Source: Ferrovibrio sp. (GTDB lineage: Bacteria; Pseudomonadota; Alphaproteobacteria; Ferrovibrionales; Ferrovibrionaceae). From it: 64,000 bases of DNA. The translations under genes and the position numbers were made by a program. Under the pieces are notes generated by a model. That model did no database searches, had not been told where the DNA came from, and was given only the letters and a program-made list of their open reading frames with translations. Location of the stretch: positions 34,243-98,242 of the forward strand of contig NZ_JAOZVR010000010.1 of the NCBI RefSeq assembly GCF_025869515.1, read 5' to 3'. Of the stretch, positions 42,960 to 57,722 are shown in pieces (position 1 is the stretch's first letter; each line of letters starts with the position of its first letter).

Positions 42960-44885
42960 TTACAGGCCGCGCAGCAGGGCTGCATCCAGCGCGATCTGCT
43001 TCGCCTCGGCCGCCAGGCCGACATCGCGCAGTGCGCCCAGTGCGGTGGCCAGACTCTGGCCATCGACATCCAGGCTGCCATTGCCGCCCAGCATGGCCAG
43101 CGCCAGCGCCACGGTTTCGGCTTTCGCCTTGGCCGCGCTGGCACGCTGCAGGTTGCGCCACACCGCGATCGACGGCGCACCCCGCCGGTCGCCGGCGGCG
43201 GCGGCCGTCAGCAGGCTGTCCCAGCGTTCGGGTGGTACCGCGATGCCGGCGGCCTCGGCCAGTGTCAGCAACTGCGCGGCGCGATTGTTACGGTCGGCCG
43301 GCGACAGGTCGGCCTGGGCGTTGAGCCAGGCTTCGTAGCGGCTGTCGCGCCATTCGCCGTCTTCGCCGGCGATCAGCAGCAGCGGCCAGGCCTCGGCGGC
43401 GATCTCCCCGGCATTGTCGCGTTCGGGCGGCAGGGCCAACAGGATGTTGCGCCACAGCCGCGCCGCGCCGGTCTCGCCGGCGGCCAGCGCCAGACGGATC
43501 ACTGCCGGTGCCGCGGCAATGCTGCCCTCGTTCGGCACCAGGTTGTTCAGCAGCGGTTTGTAAACGGCGGCCGTCGCCAGCAGCAGGTCGCGCGCCAGTG
43601 CCAGGTCATAGGCACGCTTGATCAGTTCGGCGCGCGCCTTCGGCTCGGCGGTGGCTCTGGCCGACTGGTACAGCAGCGCGGCGGCGCGCACGCTCTTGTC
43701 CTTGCCGGACGCGATGCCGGCCATCAGGCCAGCACGCTGCGCTTCCGGAATCTCGGCTGCCGCATAGGCTTCCGCCAGCAGTTCGGGCGGCAGCGCGCCA
43801 TAGCTTACGGCGCGTTCCGCGGCCGTCAGGCGCAGTTCGGCATCGGCCTTGTCATAGCCGACCAGCGCCACCAGCAGGGCTGGCGAAGCGGCATCCAGCG
43901 TATCCCTGGGCAGCTGGCGGTTGGTGGCGCGCAGCATGGCGAAATGCAGCGGGCCGGCACCGGCGCCCAATGTGTCGACCTTGGCGCGGGCATCGCCGCG
44001 CAGGGCGGCCGCGAGCGCGCTGAAGGCGGCATCGTTTCCAGCTCCGGCTTCTTTCGGGCCGTCGCGCCACAGGCTGAGCGCCAGGTCGCCGCCGGCAATA
44101 TCCTTGTTGCTGTAGCGGCACAGCACGGCCGCCTTCTGCCAGGTGGATGTGGCCTCCTCGCGCAGTCCGGCGGCGGCGATTTCGCAGGCTTTGGGCAGAT
44201 CGTTTTTCAGCAGCGCAAGCTCGAAGGGCAGTTCACGGAAGATGGGGTCTTTCAGGTCGCGCGGCGGCGGCGAACCGAGCCGCTCGGCATCGGCCAGGCG
44301 ACCGAGGCGATAGAGCTGCGTCACCCGGAGGCCGAGCAGGCTGGGTGCGGCGACATTGCCGGGCGGGACTTCGGCGACGCTGAGCAGCAGGCGGCGCTGC
44401 AGGTCGCGCAGCGCCGGGCCCGACACCGGCGCCGGCAGCACGCCGAGCGCCTGCAGGGCCTGGGCCCGGCTGGATCCCTGCCACATCGCGCTGCCCAGAC
44501 CGCCATTGCTGTCGTCCAGCAGGCCGGCCGAGGAGGGGTCCGGGGCTTTCAGCGGCTGGATGACGAAATCGGGGGCTTTCTGTCCGGGGCCGGTCTCGGC
44601 GGCGGGAGTCGCCGGGGATGGGGCCAGCGGGGCGGCCTGAACCGGCTGCATCGACGGCATGACAGCCGGCGGCGGGGCCGCCATGCCGGTCGGCAGGGTG
44701 TTGCTTTGGACCGGCGGGGCCAGCTGCTGGGGTGCGGGGTCGGCTGCTGCAGGCTGTTCCTTGCCCGCCTCAGTCCTGGCCGGGGGGGTCAGCCGGATCG
44801 GCTGCGCCTGGGCAGCCAGGCAGCAGAGAACCAGGCTGCCGGCCAGCAGAAAGCCGGCCTGGCGGCGGGCTGACCGGTTCGACAT
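42960..44885 (-). CDS. Secreted protein of unknown function, proline/alanine-rich and helical
   Basis: A 641-residue protein with a signal peptide (RRQAGFLLAGSLVLCCLAAQAQ). Residues of about 25-120 are rich in Pro, Ala and Gln and probably disordered, in keeping with a periplasmic linker. The rest is alanine-rich alpha-helical sequence reminiscent of TPR-like solenoids (LYRLGRLADAERLG, KACEIAAAGLREEATSTWQKAAVLC). Similar proteins near xerD in Rhodospirillales are sometimes labelled antifreeze glycopeptide polyproteins because of composition alone; no function is claimed. It follows the 46-residue peptide gene by three bases and precedes xerD by 12. Confidence 0.75.
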   Translation of the reverse strand: MSNRSARRQAGFLLAGSLVLCCLAAQAQPIRLTPPARTEAGKEQPAAADPAPQQLAPPVQSNTLPTGMAAPPPAVMPSMQPVQAAPLAPSPATPAAETGPGQKAPDFVIQPLKAPDPSSAGLLDDSNGGLGSAMWQGSSRAQALQALGVLPAPVSGPALRDLQRRLLLSVAEVPPGNVAAPSLLGLRVTQLYRLGRLADAERLGSPPPRDLKDPIFRELPFELALLKNDLPKACEIAAAGLREEATSTWQKAAVLCRYSNKDIAGGDLALSLWRDGPKEAGAGNDAAFSALAAALRGDARAKVDTLGAGAGPLHFAMLRATNRQLPRDTLDAASPALLVALVGYDKADAELRLTAAERAVSYGALPPELLAEAYAAAEIPEAQRAGLMAGIASGKDKSVRAAALLYQSARATAEPKARAELIKRAYDLALARDLLLATAAVYKPLLNNLVPNEGSIAAAPAVIRLALAAGETGAARLWRNILLALPPERDNAGEIAAEAWPLLLIAGEDGEWRDSRYEAWLNAQADLSPADRNNRAAQLLTLAEAAGIAVPPERWDSLLTAAAAGDRRGAPSIAVWRNLQRASAAKAKAETVALALAMLGGNGSLDVDGQSLATALGALRDVGLAAEAKQIALDAALLRGL

Positions 44886-44888
44886 GGG

Positions 44889-45029
44889 TTATTTCCCGAG
44901 CCGGTCGGCCGGGATGATCTTTTCGACCTTGGACCGGGGTGCGGGAATGTCCCAGCTGGCCAGGAAGGCGAAACCGCCGCCCACCACCAGCACCAGGACC
45001 AGACCCAGGATCATCGACATACGGGCCAT
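44889..45029 (-). CDS. Small membrane peptide (46 residues)
   Basis: This short gene encodes MARMSMILGLVLVLVVGGG followed by a hydrophobic end and a polar tail SWDIPAPRSKVEKIIPADRLGK. It has one membrane helix (about residues 5-26) and a conserved-looking periplasmic tail. GGAG lies nine bases before the ATG at 45029, and the stop is three bases before the start of the secreted protein gene, so both are translated from one message. The tail contains proline and basic residues as in small envelope proteins. Function unknown. Confidence 0.7.
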   Translation of the reverse strand: MARMSMILGLVLVLVVGGGFAFLASWDIPAPRSKVEKIIPADRLGK

Positions 45030-45181
45030 ACGGTTGCACTCCGGACTTCAGCGGCAGGACCGCAGCCGGGCTGGCTGGGGCGGGCGCGCTGGAATTATGA
45101 CTCAATTGCTCTATTGTACCGGCGCTGCCAGCCCCAGGCAATCGGCGGGTGGCAAAGGCGAATCCGGCTTTCGGCCCCCGC

Positions 45182-45251
45182 GGCCGCAAGCCATCGGGCC
45201 GCAAACCATCCGGCCGGAAACTGCGGGGCCGCAGGCAAGGCTGTCTGGCCG
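45182..45251 (+). repeat. 15-base imperfect tandem repeats upstream of aroK
   Basis: GGCCG recurs at 45182, 45197, 45212 and 45227 (15-base period) and, shifted, at 45247; the first two units are GGCCGCAAGCCATCG and GGCCGCAAACCATCC. The 254-base gap before aroK holds nothing else that could be recognised. Confidence 0.6.
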
Positions 45252-45283
45252 CAGGCTATGGGCCAAGTATTACGGGAACAAGC

Positions 45284-45943
45284 GTGAGCACGACCGATAC
45301 CGTTTCTGCCATGGCCGCTTCGCCCGATCGGGCCGGGTTGCCGGCGGCGGCCCCCTCGGATGTTGCCGGGGGCGACCAGGCGGCGCTGCGCAGCCTGGTG
45401 CTGGTCGGCCTGATGGGCGCGGGCAAAAGCTCGGTCGGCCGCCGTCTGGCGGCCCGTCTCGGCTTCGATTTCCTCGATGCCGATGTCGAGATCGAGAAGG
45501 CCGCCGGCGCGACCATCCCGGAAATCTTCACCGAACATGGCGAGACGGCCTTTCGCGACGGCGAGCGCAAGGTGATTGCCCGCCTGCTTGAGCAGCCGCG
45601 GATCGTGCTGGCCACCGGCGGCGGCGCCTATATGAATGCCGAGACCCGCGCCCGCATCCGCGAGCGCAGCTATTCGATCTGGATCAAGGCCGCACTCGAT
45701 GTGCTGGTCAAACGCTGCGCGCGCCGTTCCAACCGTCCCCTGCTGGCCAACGGCGATCTGCGCGGCACGCTGGACCGGCTGATGCGTGAACGCTACCCGG
45801 TCTATGCCGAGGCCGATTTCACGGTGACCAGCATCGACGGTCCGCATGAGGCGGTGGTCGAACAGATTCTGCAGGCCCTGCCCGAAGCCTATCGTCAGGC
45901 CGCCGGTGGCCCGACAGCCGGCGCGCCGGCCTCCAACGAATGA
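45284..45943 (+). CDS. aroK: Shikimate kinase
   Basis: A 219-residue cytosolic kinase making shikimate 3-phosphate in the chorismate pathway. The Walker A motif is VGLMGAGKSSVG (41-52), the shikimate-binding residues are in DFLDADVEIE and FRDGERKV, and the lid is RRSNRPLL. The first 36 residues are a non-conserved extension. A GTG start at 45284 with GGGA six bases before it was chosen; ATG at 45311 has no ribosome site, and upstream in-frame codons run through the tandem repeats. The stop overlaps the aroB start by four bases. Confidence 0.92.
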   Translation: MSTTDTVSAMAASPDRAGLPAAAPSDVAGGDQAALRSLVLVGLMGAGKSSVGRRLAARLGFDFLDADVEIEKAAGATIPEIFTEHGETAFRDGERKVIARLLEQPRIVLATGGGAYMNAETRARIRERSYSIWIKAALDVLVKRCARRSNRPLLANGDLRGTLDRLMRERYPVYAEADFTVTSIDGPHEAVVEQILQALPEAYRQAAGGPTAGAPASNE

Positions 45944-47076
45944 GCAGCCCTGCGATGACCCGCCACAAGACCGTCCGCGTCGATCTCGATAACCGCGGCT
46001 ACGACATCCTGGTCGGCGGCGGCCTGCTGGAGCAGGCCGGCGAACATATTGCGCCGCTGCTGCGCCGGCCTTTTGCCGTCATCGTCACCGACCAGAATGT
46101 GGCGGCGCGGCATCTCGACACGCTGAAACGCGCGCTGGCGCTGAAGAATATCGGCTGCGAGGCGGTGATCCTGCCGCCGGGCGAGACGCAGAAATCCTAT
46201 GCCGGCTTCGAGCAACTGTGCGAAGCCCTGCTGGCGCTGAAGATCGAGCGGCGCGATCACCTGATCGCGCTGGGCGGTGGCGTGGTCGGCGATCTGGTCG
46301 GTTTTGCCGCCAGCGTGCTGCGCCGGGGCATGGATTTCATCCAGGTGCCGACCTCGCTGCTGGCGCAGGTCGACTCATCCGTGGGCGGCAAGACCGCGAT
46401 CAACAGCCGCCAGGGCAAGAACCTGATCGGGGCCTTCCACCAGCCGCGTCTGGTGCTGGCGGATGTGGCGCTGCTCGACACGCTGTCGCCGCGCGAGCTG
46501 CGCGCCGGCTATGCCGAAGTGGTGAAATACGGCCTGCTCGGCGATGCCGATTTCTATGCCTGGCTCGAACTGAACGGCGCGAAGCTGCTGGCAGGCGATC
46601 TGGCTTTGCGCAGCGAAGCCGTGGCGCGCTGCTGCACGCACAAGGCGCGCATCGTTGCCGCCGACGAGCGTGAGGAAGGCGAGCGCGCCCTGCTCAATCT
46701 CGGTCACACTTTCGGCCATGCACTGGAAGCCGAAACCGGCTATTCGCAGCGCCTGCTGCATGGCGAGGGCGTCGCGGTCGGCATGGCGCTGGCTTTCCGT
46801 CTGTCGGCGCAGCTCGGGTTGTGTGCTGCCGGGCTCGCACCGCGCGTCGAGGCGCATCTGGCCGGGAGCGGCCTGCCGGCCAGGCTGGCCGATGTCGATG
46901 GCGCCAGAGCATTCACACCGCCGGTCCTGCTCGAACATATGAAGCAGGACAAGAAGGTCCGCGACGGCAAGCTGGTCTTCATCCTCGCCGAAGCGATCGG
47001 CCGCGCCGTGCAGAAAAACGACGTGCTGCCGCAGGCGGTCGAGAGACTGCTTGCTGAACAGCTCGCCGCGGCCTGA
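45940..47076 (+). CDS. aroB: 3-dehydroquinate synthase
   Basis: A 378-residue NAD- and zinc-dependent enzyme converting DAHP to 3-dehydroquinate, the second step of the shikimate pathway. NAD and metal motifs are intact: LPPGETQKSYAGFE, LIALGGGVVGDLVGFAASVLRRG, QVPTSLLAQVDSSVGGKTAIN, and the zinc ligands in AGYAEVVKYGLL, LNLGHTFGHALE and LLHGEGVAVGM. It is coupled to aroK by an ATGA overlap, the common proteobacterial order. Confidence 0.97.
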   Translation: MSSPAMTRHKTVRVDLDNRGYDILVGGGLLEQAGEHIAPLLRRPFAVIVTDQNVAARHLDTLKRALALKNIGCEAVILPPGETQKSYAGFEQLCEALLALKIERRDHLIALGGGVVGDLVGFAASVLRRGMDFIQVPTSLLAQVDSSVGGKTAINSRQGKNLIGAFHQPRLVLADVALLDTLSPRELRAGYAEVVKYGLLGDADFYAWLELNGAKLLAGDLALRSEAVARCCTHKARIVAADEREEGERALLNLGHTFGHALEAETGYSQRLLHGEGVAVGMALAFRLSAQLGLCAAGLAPRVEAHLAGSGLPARLADVDGARAFTPPVLLEHMKQDKKVRDGKLVFILAEAIGRAVQKNDVLPQAVERLLAEQLAAA

Positions 47077-47087
47077 CCGGCCGCCAC

Positions 47088-47978
47088 GTGTCCGTCGCAC
47101 TCTTTGCGGAAATCTTTTCGGTCATCGCGCCGCTGGTGGTGCTGGCCGGCGCCGGCTGGCTGTGGGCGGCGCGCGGCAAGCCGTTCCAGATCGAGCAGAT
47201 CAGCCTGCTGGTGACCAATTTCGGCACGCCATGCCTGGTCATCCATGCGCTGCTGGCCGCCGAAATCGATCATGCGATGATCGGCACCATGGCGTTTGCC
47301 ACGGTGGCGGCGATAGTGACCTTCATGGCAATCAATGCCGCTGTGCTGCGCGCGATGAAGCTTTCGGTGCGCGACTATGTCTCCGGCCTGACTTTTCCCA
47401 ATGCCGGCAATGCCGGGCTGTCGCTCAGCCTGTTCGCCTATGGCCAGCCCGGCCTGGCGCTCGGCATCATCTTTTTCGCCGTCAGTTCGCTGGGCAATTT
47501 CACGCTCGGTCAGTCGATCCTGGCCGGTCGCGGCAATCTCGGCACCGTGCTGCGTTCGCCGATGATCTGGGCCGTGCTGGTCGGCGTGGCCGGCAATCTG
47601 GCCGAATTGCATCCGCCGCTCTGGGTGATGCGCAGCCTGCAGACGGCCGGCGGCATCGCCATTCCGCTCATGCTGTTCACGCTCGGCGTTTCGCTGGCGA
47701 CGCTGAAGGTCAACGATCTGCGGCGCGGCCTGCTGCTGTCGGCCCTGCGCCTGCTGGCGGGGCTGGCGGCCGGTTTCGGCCTGAGCTGGCTGCTCGATCT
47801 GGAGGGTATTGCGCGCGGCGTCTTCATCATCCAGTGCGCGATGCCGGTGGCGGTGGTGAATTATATCTTCGCCGTGCGCTACAACCGCGACCCGCAGACG
47901 ATGGCCAGCCTGGTGGTGATTTCCACCCTGCTCAGTTTCGCGACTCTTCCCGCTCTGCTGGCCCTGGTGCTGCGCTGA
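47088..47978 (+). CDS. AEC-family transporter
   Basis: A 296-residue inner-membrane carrier of the auxin-efflux-carrier family with about ten hydrophobic helices. Family features are NFGTPCLVIHALL in helix two, FPNAGNAGLSLSLFAYG in the crossing helix, and IPLMLFTLGVSLA in the second half. The start is GTG at 47088, eleven bases after aroB, so it is probably in that operon. Bacterial members carry malonate or other small acids; the substrate is unknown. The 3' end overlaps the convergent RHH gene by 47 bases. Confidence 0.9.
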   Translation: MSVALFAEIFSVIAPLVVLAGAGWLWAARGKPFQIEQISLLVTNFGTPCLVIHALLAAEIDHAMIGTMAFATVAAIVTFMAINAAVLRAMKLSVRDYVSGLTFPNAGNAGLSLSLFAYGQPGLALGIIFFAVSSLGNFTLGQSILAGRGNLGTVLRSPMIWAVLVGVAGNLAELHPPLWVMRSLQTAGGIAIPLMLFTLGVSLATLKVNDLRRGLLLSALRLLAGLAAGFGLSWLLDLEGIARGVFIIQCAMPVAVVNYIFAVRYNRDPQTMASLVVISTLLSFATLPALLALVLR

Positions 47979-48282
47979 GCCCGGCGGCCATCAGGCCATT
48001 GCCAAGCATCGCTACGCCGATGCCCGACCGCGTCACGAAATAGGCCAGGATGGCGCTGCGCACCCGCGAGGTCAGGGTTTTTTCCCGCCGCGTCGGGTCG
48101 CGATCCACCTGCATGGCGAAATGATGCCGGTCGACGCCCTCGGCGGTGCAGATCGCGTCCAGCGCCGCCCATTCCAGACGTTCCAGGCGGATGCTGGTGC
48201 GGCCGCGCCCGAGCCGCAGATTTCGCGTGATCAGGCTGGAGCCATGTGCGGTTGTGTGCTGGGAGCGGCGTGTCGTCGGCAT
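47932..48282 (-). CDS. Ribbon-helix-helix domain protein
   Basis: A 116-residue protein with the RHH_4-like pattern SLITRNLRLGRGRTSIRLERLEWAALDAICTAEGVDRHHFAMQVD, in which the beta strand is TSIRLE and the two helices follow. Proteins of this group are common in Rhodospirillales and may bind DNA or partner proteins. A C-terminal hydrophobic stretch (AILAYFVTRSGIGVAMLG) continues the domain. The ATG at 48282 lies seven bases after a good -10 element, so the message may be leaderless. It overlaps the AEC gene on the other strand. Confidence 0.75.
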   Translation of the reverse strand: MPTTRRSQHTTAHGSSLITRNLRLGRGRTSIRLERLEWAALDAICTAEGVDRHHFAMQVDRDPTRREKTLTSRVRSAILAYFVTRSGIGVAMLGNGLMAAGLSAAPGPAEREESRN

Positions 48283-48289
48283 ACCGCAA

Positions 48290-48318
48290 CCTATAATGGA
48301 TACTTTTCGGATTCTCAA
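48290..48318 (-). promoter_or_regulatory. Sigma-70 promoter of the RHH gene, probably leaderless
   Basis: Read leftward, TTGAGA (48318-48313), 17 bases and TATAGG (48295-48290). Only seven bases separate the -10 element from the ATG at 48282, so transcription would begin at or next to the start codon. Confidence 0.55.
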
Positions 48319-48423
48319 ATGAAAAGGTTGTACTATCGGTAGAAATTCCACTGGTGAAGTTGCAGCATAGAATCAACTGCTCGGTGGGAAGATGATCTGC
48401 CGGCCCCTTAACTCGCCCGGCCC

Positions 48424-48696
48424 TTATTCGCCCGGGGCCTGGGCCGTGATCGCCAGGGCATGCACCCCGTCGGCCAGTTCCTGGGCCAGAATCTGGTAGA
48501 TCAGCCGCTGGCGCTGGACCCGGGGCATGCCATGGAAGCGCTCGGCCACCACGGTGAGGCGGAAATGGGTTTCCTGCGCGGCCAGCCCCTGCATGCCGGC
48601 ATGACCGGCATGGTGGGCGGATTCATCCACCAGCTCGAGCCGGGCAGGGTTCAGCGCCTCGGTCAGCTTGGCACGAATGCGGGCGGCGACGGACAT
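48424..48696 (-). CDS. bolA: BolA family protein
   Basis: A 90-residue cytosolic protein. The BolA core is HAGMQGLAAQETHFRLTVVAERFHGMPRVQRQRLIYQILAQEL with the FxGxxxxxRHRxIY signature as FHGMPRVQRQRLIY, in which the second basic position is Gln-Arg. It works with monothiol glutaredoxins in iron-sulfur trafficking or regulation. AGGAG lies eight bases before the ATG at 48696. It is divergent from the J-domain gene. Confidence 0.92.
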   Translation of the reverse strand: MSVAARIRAKLTEALNPARLELVDESAHHAGHAGMQGLAAQETHFRLTVVAERFHGMPRVQRQRLIYQILAQELADGVHALAITAQAPGE

Positions 48697-48801
48697 GACG
48701 AAAACTCCTCGGCGGCTCAAGAAAATTGCAGCGCTGCAACAGGGTAGGGCAGGGCCTCTGGCCTTGCCAGTGCTGCCCCCGCGACCCATACTTTCACGGT
48801 C

Positions 48802-49413
48802 ATGTCCCGCGCACGCGCCCAGCAGAAATTCTTCCTCGGAGTTGAGGCCGAAGCCGCCTTCGGACGGCACGGGCTGCGCCGCTGCGACCATCCCGAATGT
48901 ACGGCAGAAGGCCGCTTTCCGGCGCCGAAAAGCCGCGAGTCGCGCGATGGCCGCTGGCTGTTCTGCCTCGATCATGTGCGGCAATACAATGCCGGCTGGG
49001 ACTTTTTCCGCGGCATGACGGATGCCGATATCGAGAAATACCAGCGCGAAGATGCACTGGGCCATCGCCCGACCTGGAAGATCGGCACCAAGCCGCAGGA
49101 GGAAGACCCCAAGGTCTGGGTCAAGGACGACCTGGGCATCCTGGCCGATGTCGGGATCCGCATGGGCGAAGCGCGGCGCAAAAGCCCGGCCGAACTGCGC
49201 CTGCCGCCACGCGAGCGCGACGCCCTGCAGGCACTCGGTTTCGATCTGGCCGCACTGACCTTGCCCTTAGGGAAAGGTGTGCTGAAAAAGCAATATAAAA
49301 CAATGGTGAAGCGGTATCATCCAGATGCCAATGGCGGCGATCGCGACGCTGAGGAGCGGCTGAAAAGCATCACCCAAGCCTATGCCTATCTGCAATCGCG
49401 CGGCTATACTTGA
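48802..49413 (+). CDS. J-domain protein (DnaJ-like) with C-terminal J domain
   Basis: A 203-residue co-chaperone. The J domain is at the C-terminus (about residues 140-203): LGFDLAALTLPLGKGVLKKQYKTMVKRYHPDANGGD, with the HPD motif that stimulates DnaK. The N-terminal part has the sequence RRCDHPECTAEGRFPAPKS and FCLDHVRQYNAGWDFFRGM, whose cysteines and histidines may bind zinc. This build is specific to alphaproteobacteria and is regularly next to bolA and cobS. The client is unknown. Confidence 0.92.
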   Translation: MSRARAQQKFFLGVEAEAAFGRHGLRRCDHPECTAEGRFPAPKSRESRDGRWLFCLDHVRQYNAGWDFFRGMTDADIEKYQREDALGHRPTWKIGTKPQEEDPKVWVKDDLGILADVGIRMGEARRKSPAELRLPPRERDALQALGFDLAALTLPLGKGVLKKQYKTMVKRYHPDANGGDRDAEERLKSITQAYAYLQSRGYT

Positions 49414-49466
49414 GCCCCTGATCTCCCCACGGCGTAATAAAAAGCCCAAAAGATCCGAGAGTGACG

Positions 49467-50468
49467 ATGACGGCCCTTCAGACCAAGCCTGTTTCCCAGC
49501 CGGCCAATGACATGCCGGATATTACCATTTCCGTGCGCGACGTGTTCGGGATCGACAGCGACATGAAGGTGCCTGCCTTCAGTCAGGCGGGCGAACATGT
49601 GCCCGACCTCGACCCGACCTACCGTTTCGACCGCGAGACCACGCTCGCCATCCTGGCCGGCTTTGCCTACAACCGCCGCGTCATGGTGCAGGGCTATCAC
49701 GGCACCGGCAAATCGACCCATATCGAGCAGGTCGCCGCCCGGCTGAACTGGCCCTGCGTGCGCGTCAACCTCGACAGCCATATCAGCCGCATCGATCTGG
49801 TCGGCAAGGACGCCATCGTGCTGCGCGACGGCAAGCAGGTCACCGAATTCCGCGAAGGCATCCTGCCCTGGGCGCTGCAGTCGCCGGTGGCGCTGGTATT
49901 CGACGAATACGATGCCGGCCGCCCGGACGTGATGTTCGTGATCCAGCGCGTGCTGGAAGTGGAAGGCAAGCTCACGCTGCTCGACCAGAACCGCGTGATC
50001 CGCCCGCACAAGGCCTTCCGCCTGTTCTCGACCGCCAACACGGTCGGCCTCGGCGACACCACGGGCCTCTATCACGGCACGCAGCAGATCAACCAGGGCC
50101 AGATGGACCGCTGGAGCATTGTCTGCACGCTGAACTACCTGCCGGCCGATGACGAGGTCGCCATCGTGCTGGCCAAGTCGCCGAGCTACACCGGCGACAA
50201 GGGCAAGAAGACGATCCAGAACATGGTCGCGGTGGCCGAACTGACCCGCGCCGGTTTCATCAACGGCGATATCTCCACCGTGATGAGCCCGCGCACCGTC
50301 ATCACCTGGGCCGAGAATGCGCGCATCTTCGGCAGCGTCGGCTTCGCCTTCCGTCTCACCTTCCTCAACAAATGCGACGAGCTGGAGCGCCCGCTGGTGG
50401 CTGAATATTACCAGCGCTGCTTCGGTGAGGAATTGCCGGAAACCGCAGCCAAGGCCGACCTGGCGTAA
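49467..50468 (+). CDS. cobS: Cobaltochelatase subunit CobS
   Basis: A 333-residue AAA+ ATPase subunit of the aerobic cobaltochelatase, which with CobT and CobN inserts cobalt into hydrogenobyrinic acid diamide. Walker A is GYHGTGKST (76-84), Walker B is [12 protein letters not shown] and sensor residues follow in [11 protein letters not shown]. The N-terminal [23 protein letters not shown] is unique to CobS. The ATG at 49467 is preferred to a GTG two codons earlier. No cobalamin riboswitch fits in the 53-base upstream gap. cobT follows 42 bases later. Confidence 0.95.
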   Translation: MTALQTKPVSQPANDMPDITISVRDVFGIDSDMKVPAFSQAGEHVPDLDPTYRFDRETTLAILAGFAYNRRVMVQGYHGTGKSTHIEQVAARLNWPCVRVNLDSHISRIDLVGKDAIVLRDGKQVTEFREGILPWALQSPVALVFDEYDAGRPDVMFVIQRVLEVEGKLTLLDQNRVIRPHKAFRLFSTANTVGLGDTTGLYHGTQQINQGQMDRWSIVCTLNYLPADDEVAIVLAKSPSYTGDKGKKTIQNMVAVAELTRAGFINGDISTVMSPRTVITWAENARIFGSVGFAFRLTFLNKCDELERPLVAEYYQRCFGEELPETAAKADLA

Positions 50469-50510
50469 CGCCGGGGCGACCAGAAAGCATTCCCGGGAGC
50501 ATCGCTGGCG

Positions 50511-52403
50511 ATGGCCAACAAGCCGGAAAGCCCGACCGAGCCGTTCAAGCGCGCACTGACCGCGGCGACGCGGGCGATTTCGCGCGACCAGGATCTGCAG
50601 GTCAGCTTCGGGCCGGAGACGCCCGGCCTGCGCGGCAAGCGTGCCCGGCTGCCGGTACCCGGCCGCGATCTGCCTGCTGCCGAGGTGGCCCAGATCCGCG
50701 GCCTGGCCGATTCGATGGCATTGCGGCTGCGCCATCATGACGACAGCCTGCATTCCCGCCTGCTGCCGCAGGGCGGCACGGCGCGCGCGGTGTTCGATGC
50801 CGTCGAACAGGCGCGGGTGGAGGCGATCGGTGCCACCCGCATGGCCGGCGTGGCGCAGAATCTCAATGCCGCGCTGGACGAACGCTGTCGCTCCAAGGGC
50901 TATGCCAAGGTCAAGGACCGCTCCGAGGCACCGCTCGCCGATGTGCTCGGCCTGATCGCGCGCGAACGGCTGACCGGCGAAAAGATACCGGCCCAGGCGC
51001 AGAAGATGGTGGCGCTGTGGCGTGACTGGGTCGAGGAAAAGGCCGGGGCCGACCTCGATGGCATGCTGGCCAACCTGAACGACCAGCGCGCCTTCGCCAG
51101 GGTCACGCGCAAGCTGATCAAGGATCTCGACCTCGCCGACGAAGAAAACGGCGACATGGACGACGAGGACGAAGGCGAGGACCAGGACAGCCAGGGCCAG
51201 CAGCCGCAGAGCCAGTCGGACGGTTCCGAATCCGAACAGGGCGATGCCGCCTCCAGCGGCATGGACCAGGCCGAAGCTGCCGATGCCTCCGGCGGCGAGT
51301 CGGTGGAGATGGATGCCGAAGCCGGCATGGAAGAGCAGGTCGCCGGCTCCGGCGAAGAAGCCGGCAAGGGCCGGCGTCCGCCAGCCTCCGACATGATGGG
51401 CCATAATCGCGAAGCGACCTACAAGGCCTATACCAAGCAGTTCGATGAAGTGATCGGTGCCGACGATCTGTGCGATGCCGAGGAACTGGCGCGGCTGCGC
51501 CATCATCTCGACCAGCAGCTCAACCACCTGCAGTCGGTGGTGGGCAAGCTGGCCAACCGGTTGCAGCGCCGCCTGATGGCCAAGCAGTCGCGCTCATGGC
51601 ATTTCGATCTCGAGGAAGGCATGCTCGATGCGGCGCGGCTCGCCCGCGTCGTCGCCAATCCGACCCTGCCGCTGTCCTACAAGCAGGAAAGCGATACCGA
51701 TTTCCGCGACACTGTCGTGTCGCTGCTGATCGACAATTCAGGTTCCATGCGTGGCCGCCCGATCACCGTGGCGGCGATGTGCGCCGATATCCTGGCCCGC
51801 ACGCTGGAGCGTTGCGCCGTGAAGGTCGAGATCCTCGGCTTCACCACGCGCGCCTGGAAGGGCGGCCAGAGCCGCGAGAAATGGCTGTCCGACAACAAGC
51901 CGGCCCAGCCCGGCCGTCTGAACGACCTGCGCCATATCGTCTACAAGGGCGCCGACGCGCCCTGGCGCCGGGCGCGGCGCAATCTTGGCCTGATGCTGCG
52001 CGAGGGCCTGCTGAAGGAAAATATCGACGGCGAGGCGCTGCTCTGGGCGCATGACCGCCTGCTGGCACGCACCGAACAGCGCCGCATCCTGATGGTGATC
52101 TCCGACGGCGCGCCGGTCGACGATTCCACCCTGTCTGTAAATCCAGGTAATTACTTGGACAGACACCTGCGCGAGACCATCGACTGGATCGAAAAGCGCT
52201 CGCCGGTCGAGCTCACCGCCATCGGCATCGGCCACGATGTCACGCGCTACTACAAACGCGCCGTCACCATCGTCGACGCCGAGCAGCTGGGCGGTGTGAT
52301 GATGGAGAGGCTGGCCGATCTGTTCGACGAGACGCCGGAACAGGGCAAGGGCCAGGGCAGACGCCCGGGCCAGCAGCGCAAGGCGGGCGGTCGCGCAGCC
52401 TGA
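50511..52403 (+). CDS. cobT: Cobaltochelatase subunit CobT
   Basis: A 630-residue partner of CobS. The N-terminal helical domain (about residues 1-210) is followed by a highly acidic Glu/Asp/Gln/Ser linker, DEEDEGED-like (about residues 215-290), then a von Willebrand A domain whose MIDAS motif is D408-N-S410-G-S412 ([14 protein letters not shown]). That order defines CobT. The C-terminus ends in a basic, glycine-rich tail. cobN is not in the window. Confidence 0.95.
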   Translation: MANKPESPTEPFKRALTAATRAISRDQDLQVSFGPETPGLRGKRARLPVPGRDLPAAEVAQIRGLADSMALRLRHHDDSLHSRLLPQGGTARAVFDAVEQARVEAIGATRMAGVAQNLNAALDERCRSKGYAKVKDRSEAPLADVLGLIARERLTGEKIPAQAQKMVALWRDWVEEKAGADLDGMLANLNDQRAFARVTRKLIKDLDLADEENGDMDDEDEGEDQDSQGQQPQSQSDGSESEQGDAASSGMDQAEAADASGGESVEMDAEAGMEEQVAGSGEEAGKGRRPPASDMMGHNREATYKAYTKQFDEVIGADDLCDAEELARLRHHLDQQLNHLQSVVGKLANRLQRRLMAKQSRSWHFDLEEGMLDAARLARVVANPTLPLSYKQESDTDFRDTVVSLLIDNSGSMRGRPITVAAMCADILARTLERCAVKVEILGFTTRAWKGGQSREKWLSDNKPAQPGRLNDLRHIVYKGADAPWRRARRNLGLMLREGLLKENIDGEALLWAHDRLLARTEQRRILMVISDGAPVDDSTLSVNPGNYLDRHLRETIDWIEKRSPVELTAIGIGHDVTRYYKRAVTIVDAEQLGGVMMERLADLFDETPEQGKGQGRRPGQQRKAGGRAA

Positions 52404-52412
52404 GCCGCCCGT

Positions 52413-57686
<5,274 letters not shown>

Positions 57687-57722
57687 TACCGCCCGATCCT
57701 CAGCACATGGGAAGCATACCGA

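Noticed and set aside
49414..49466. Cobalamin riboswitch before cobS
   Set aside because: The gap is only 53 bases, too short for the aptamer, and the B12 box was not seen.
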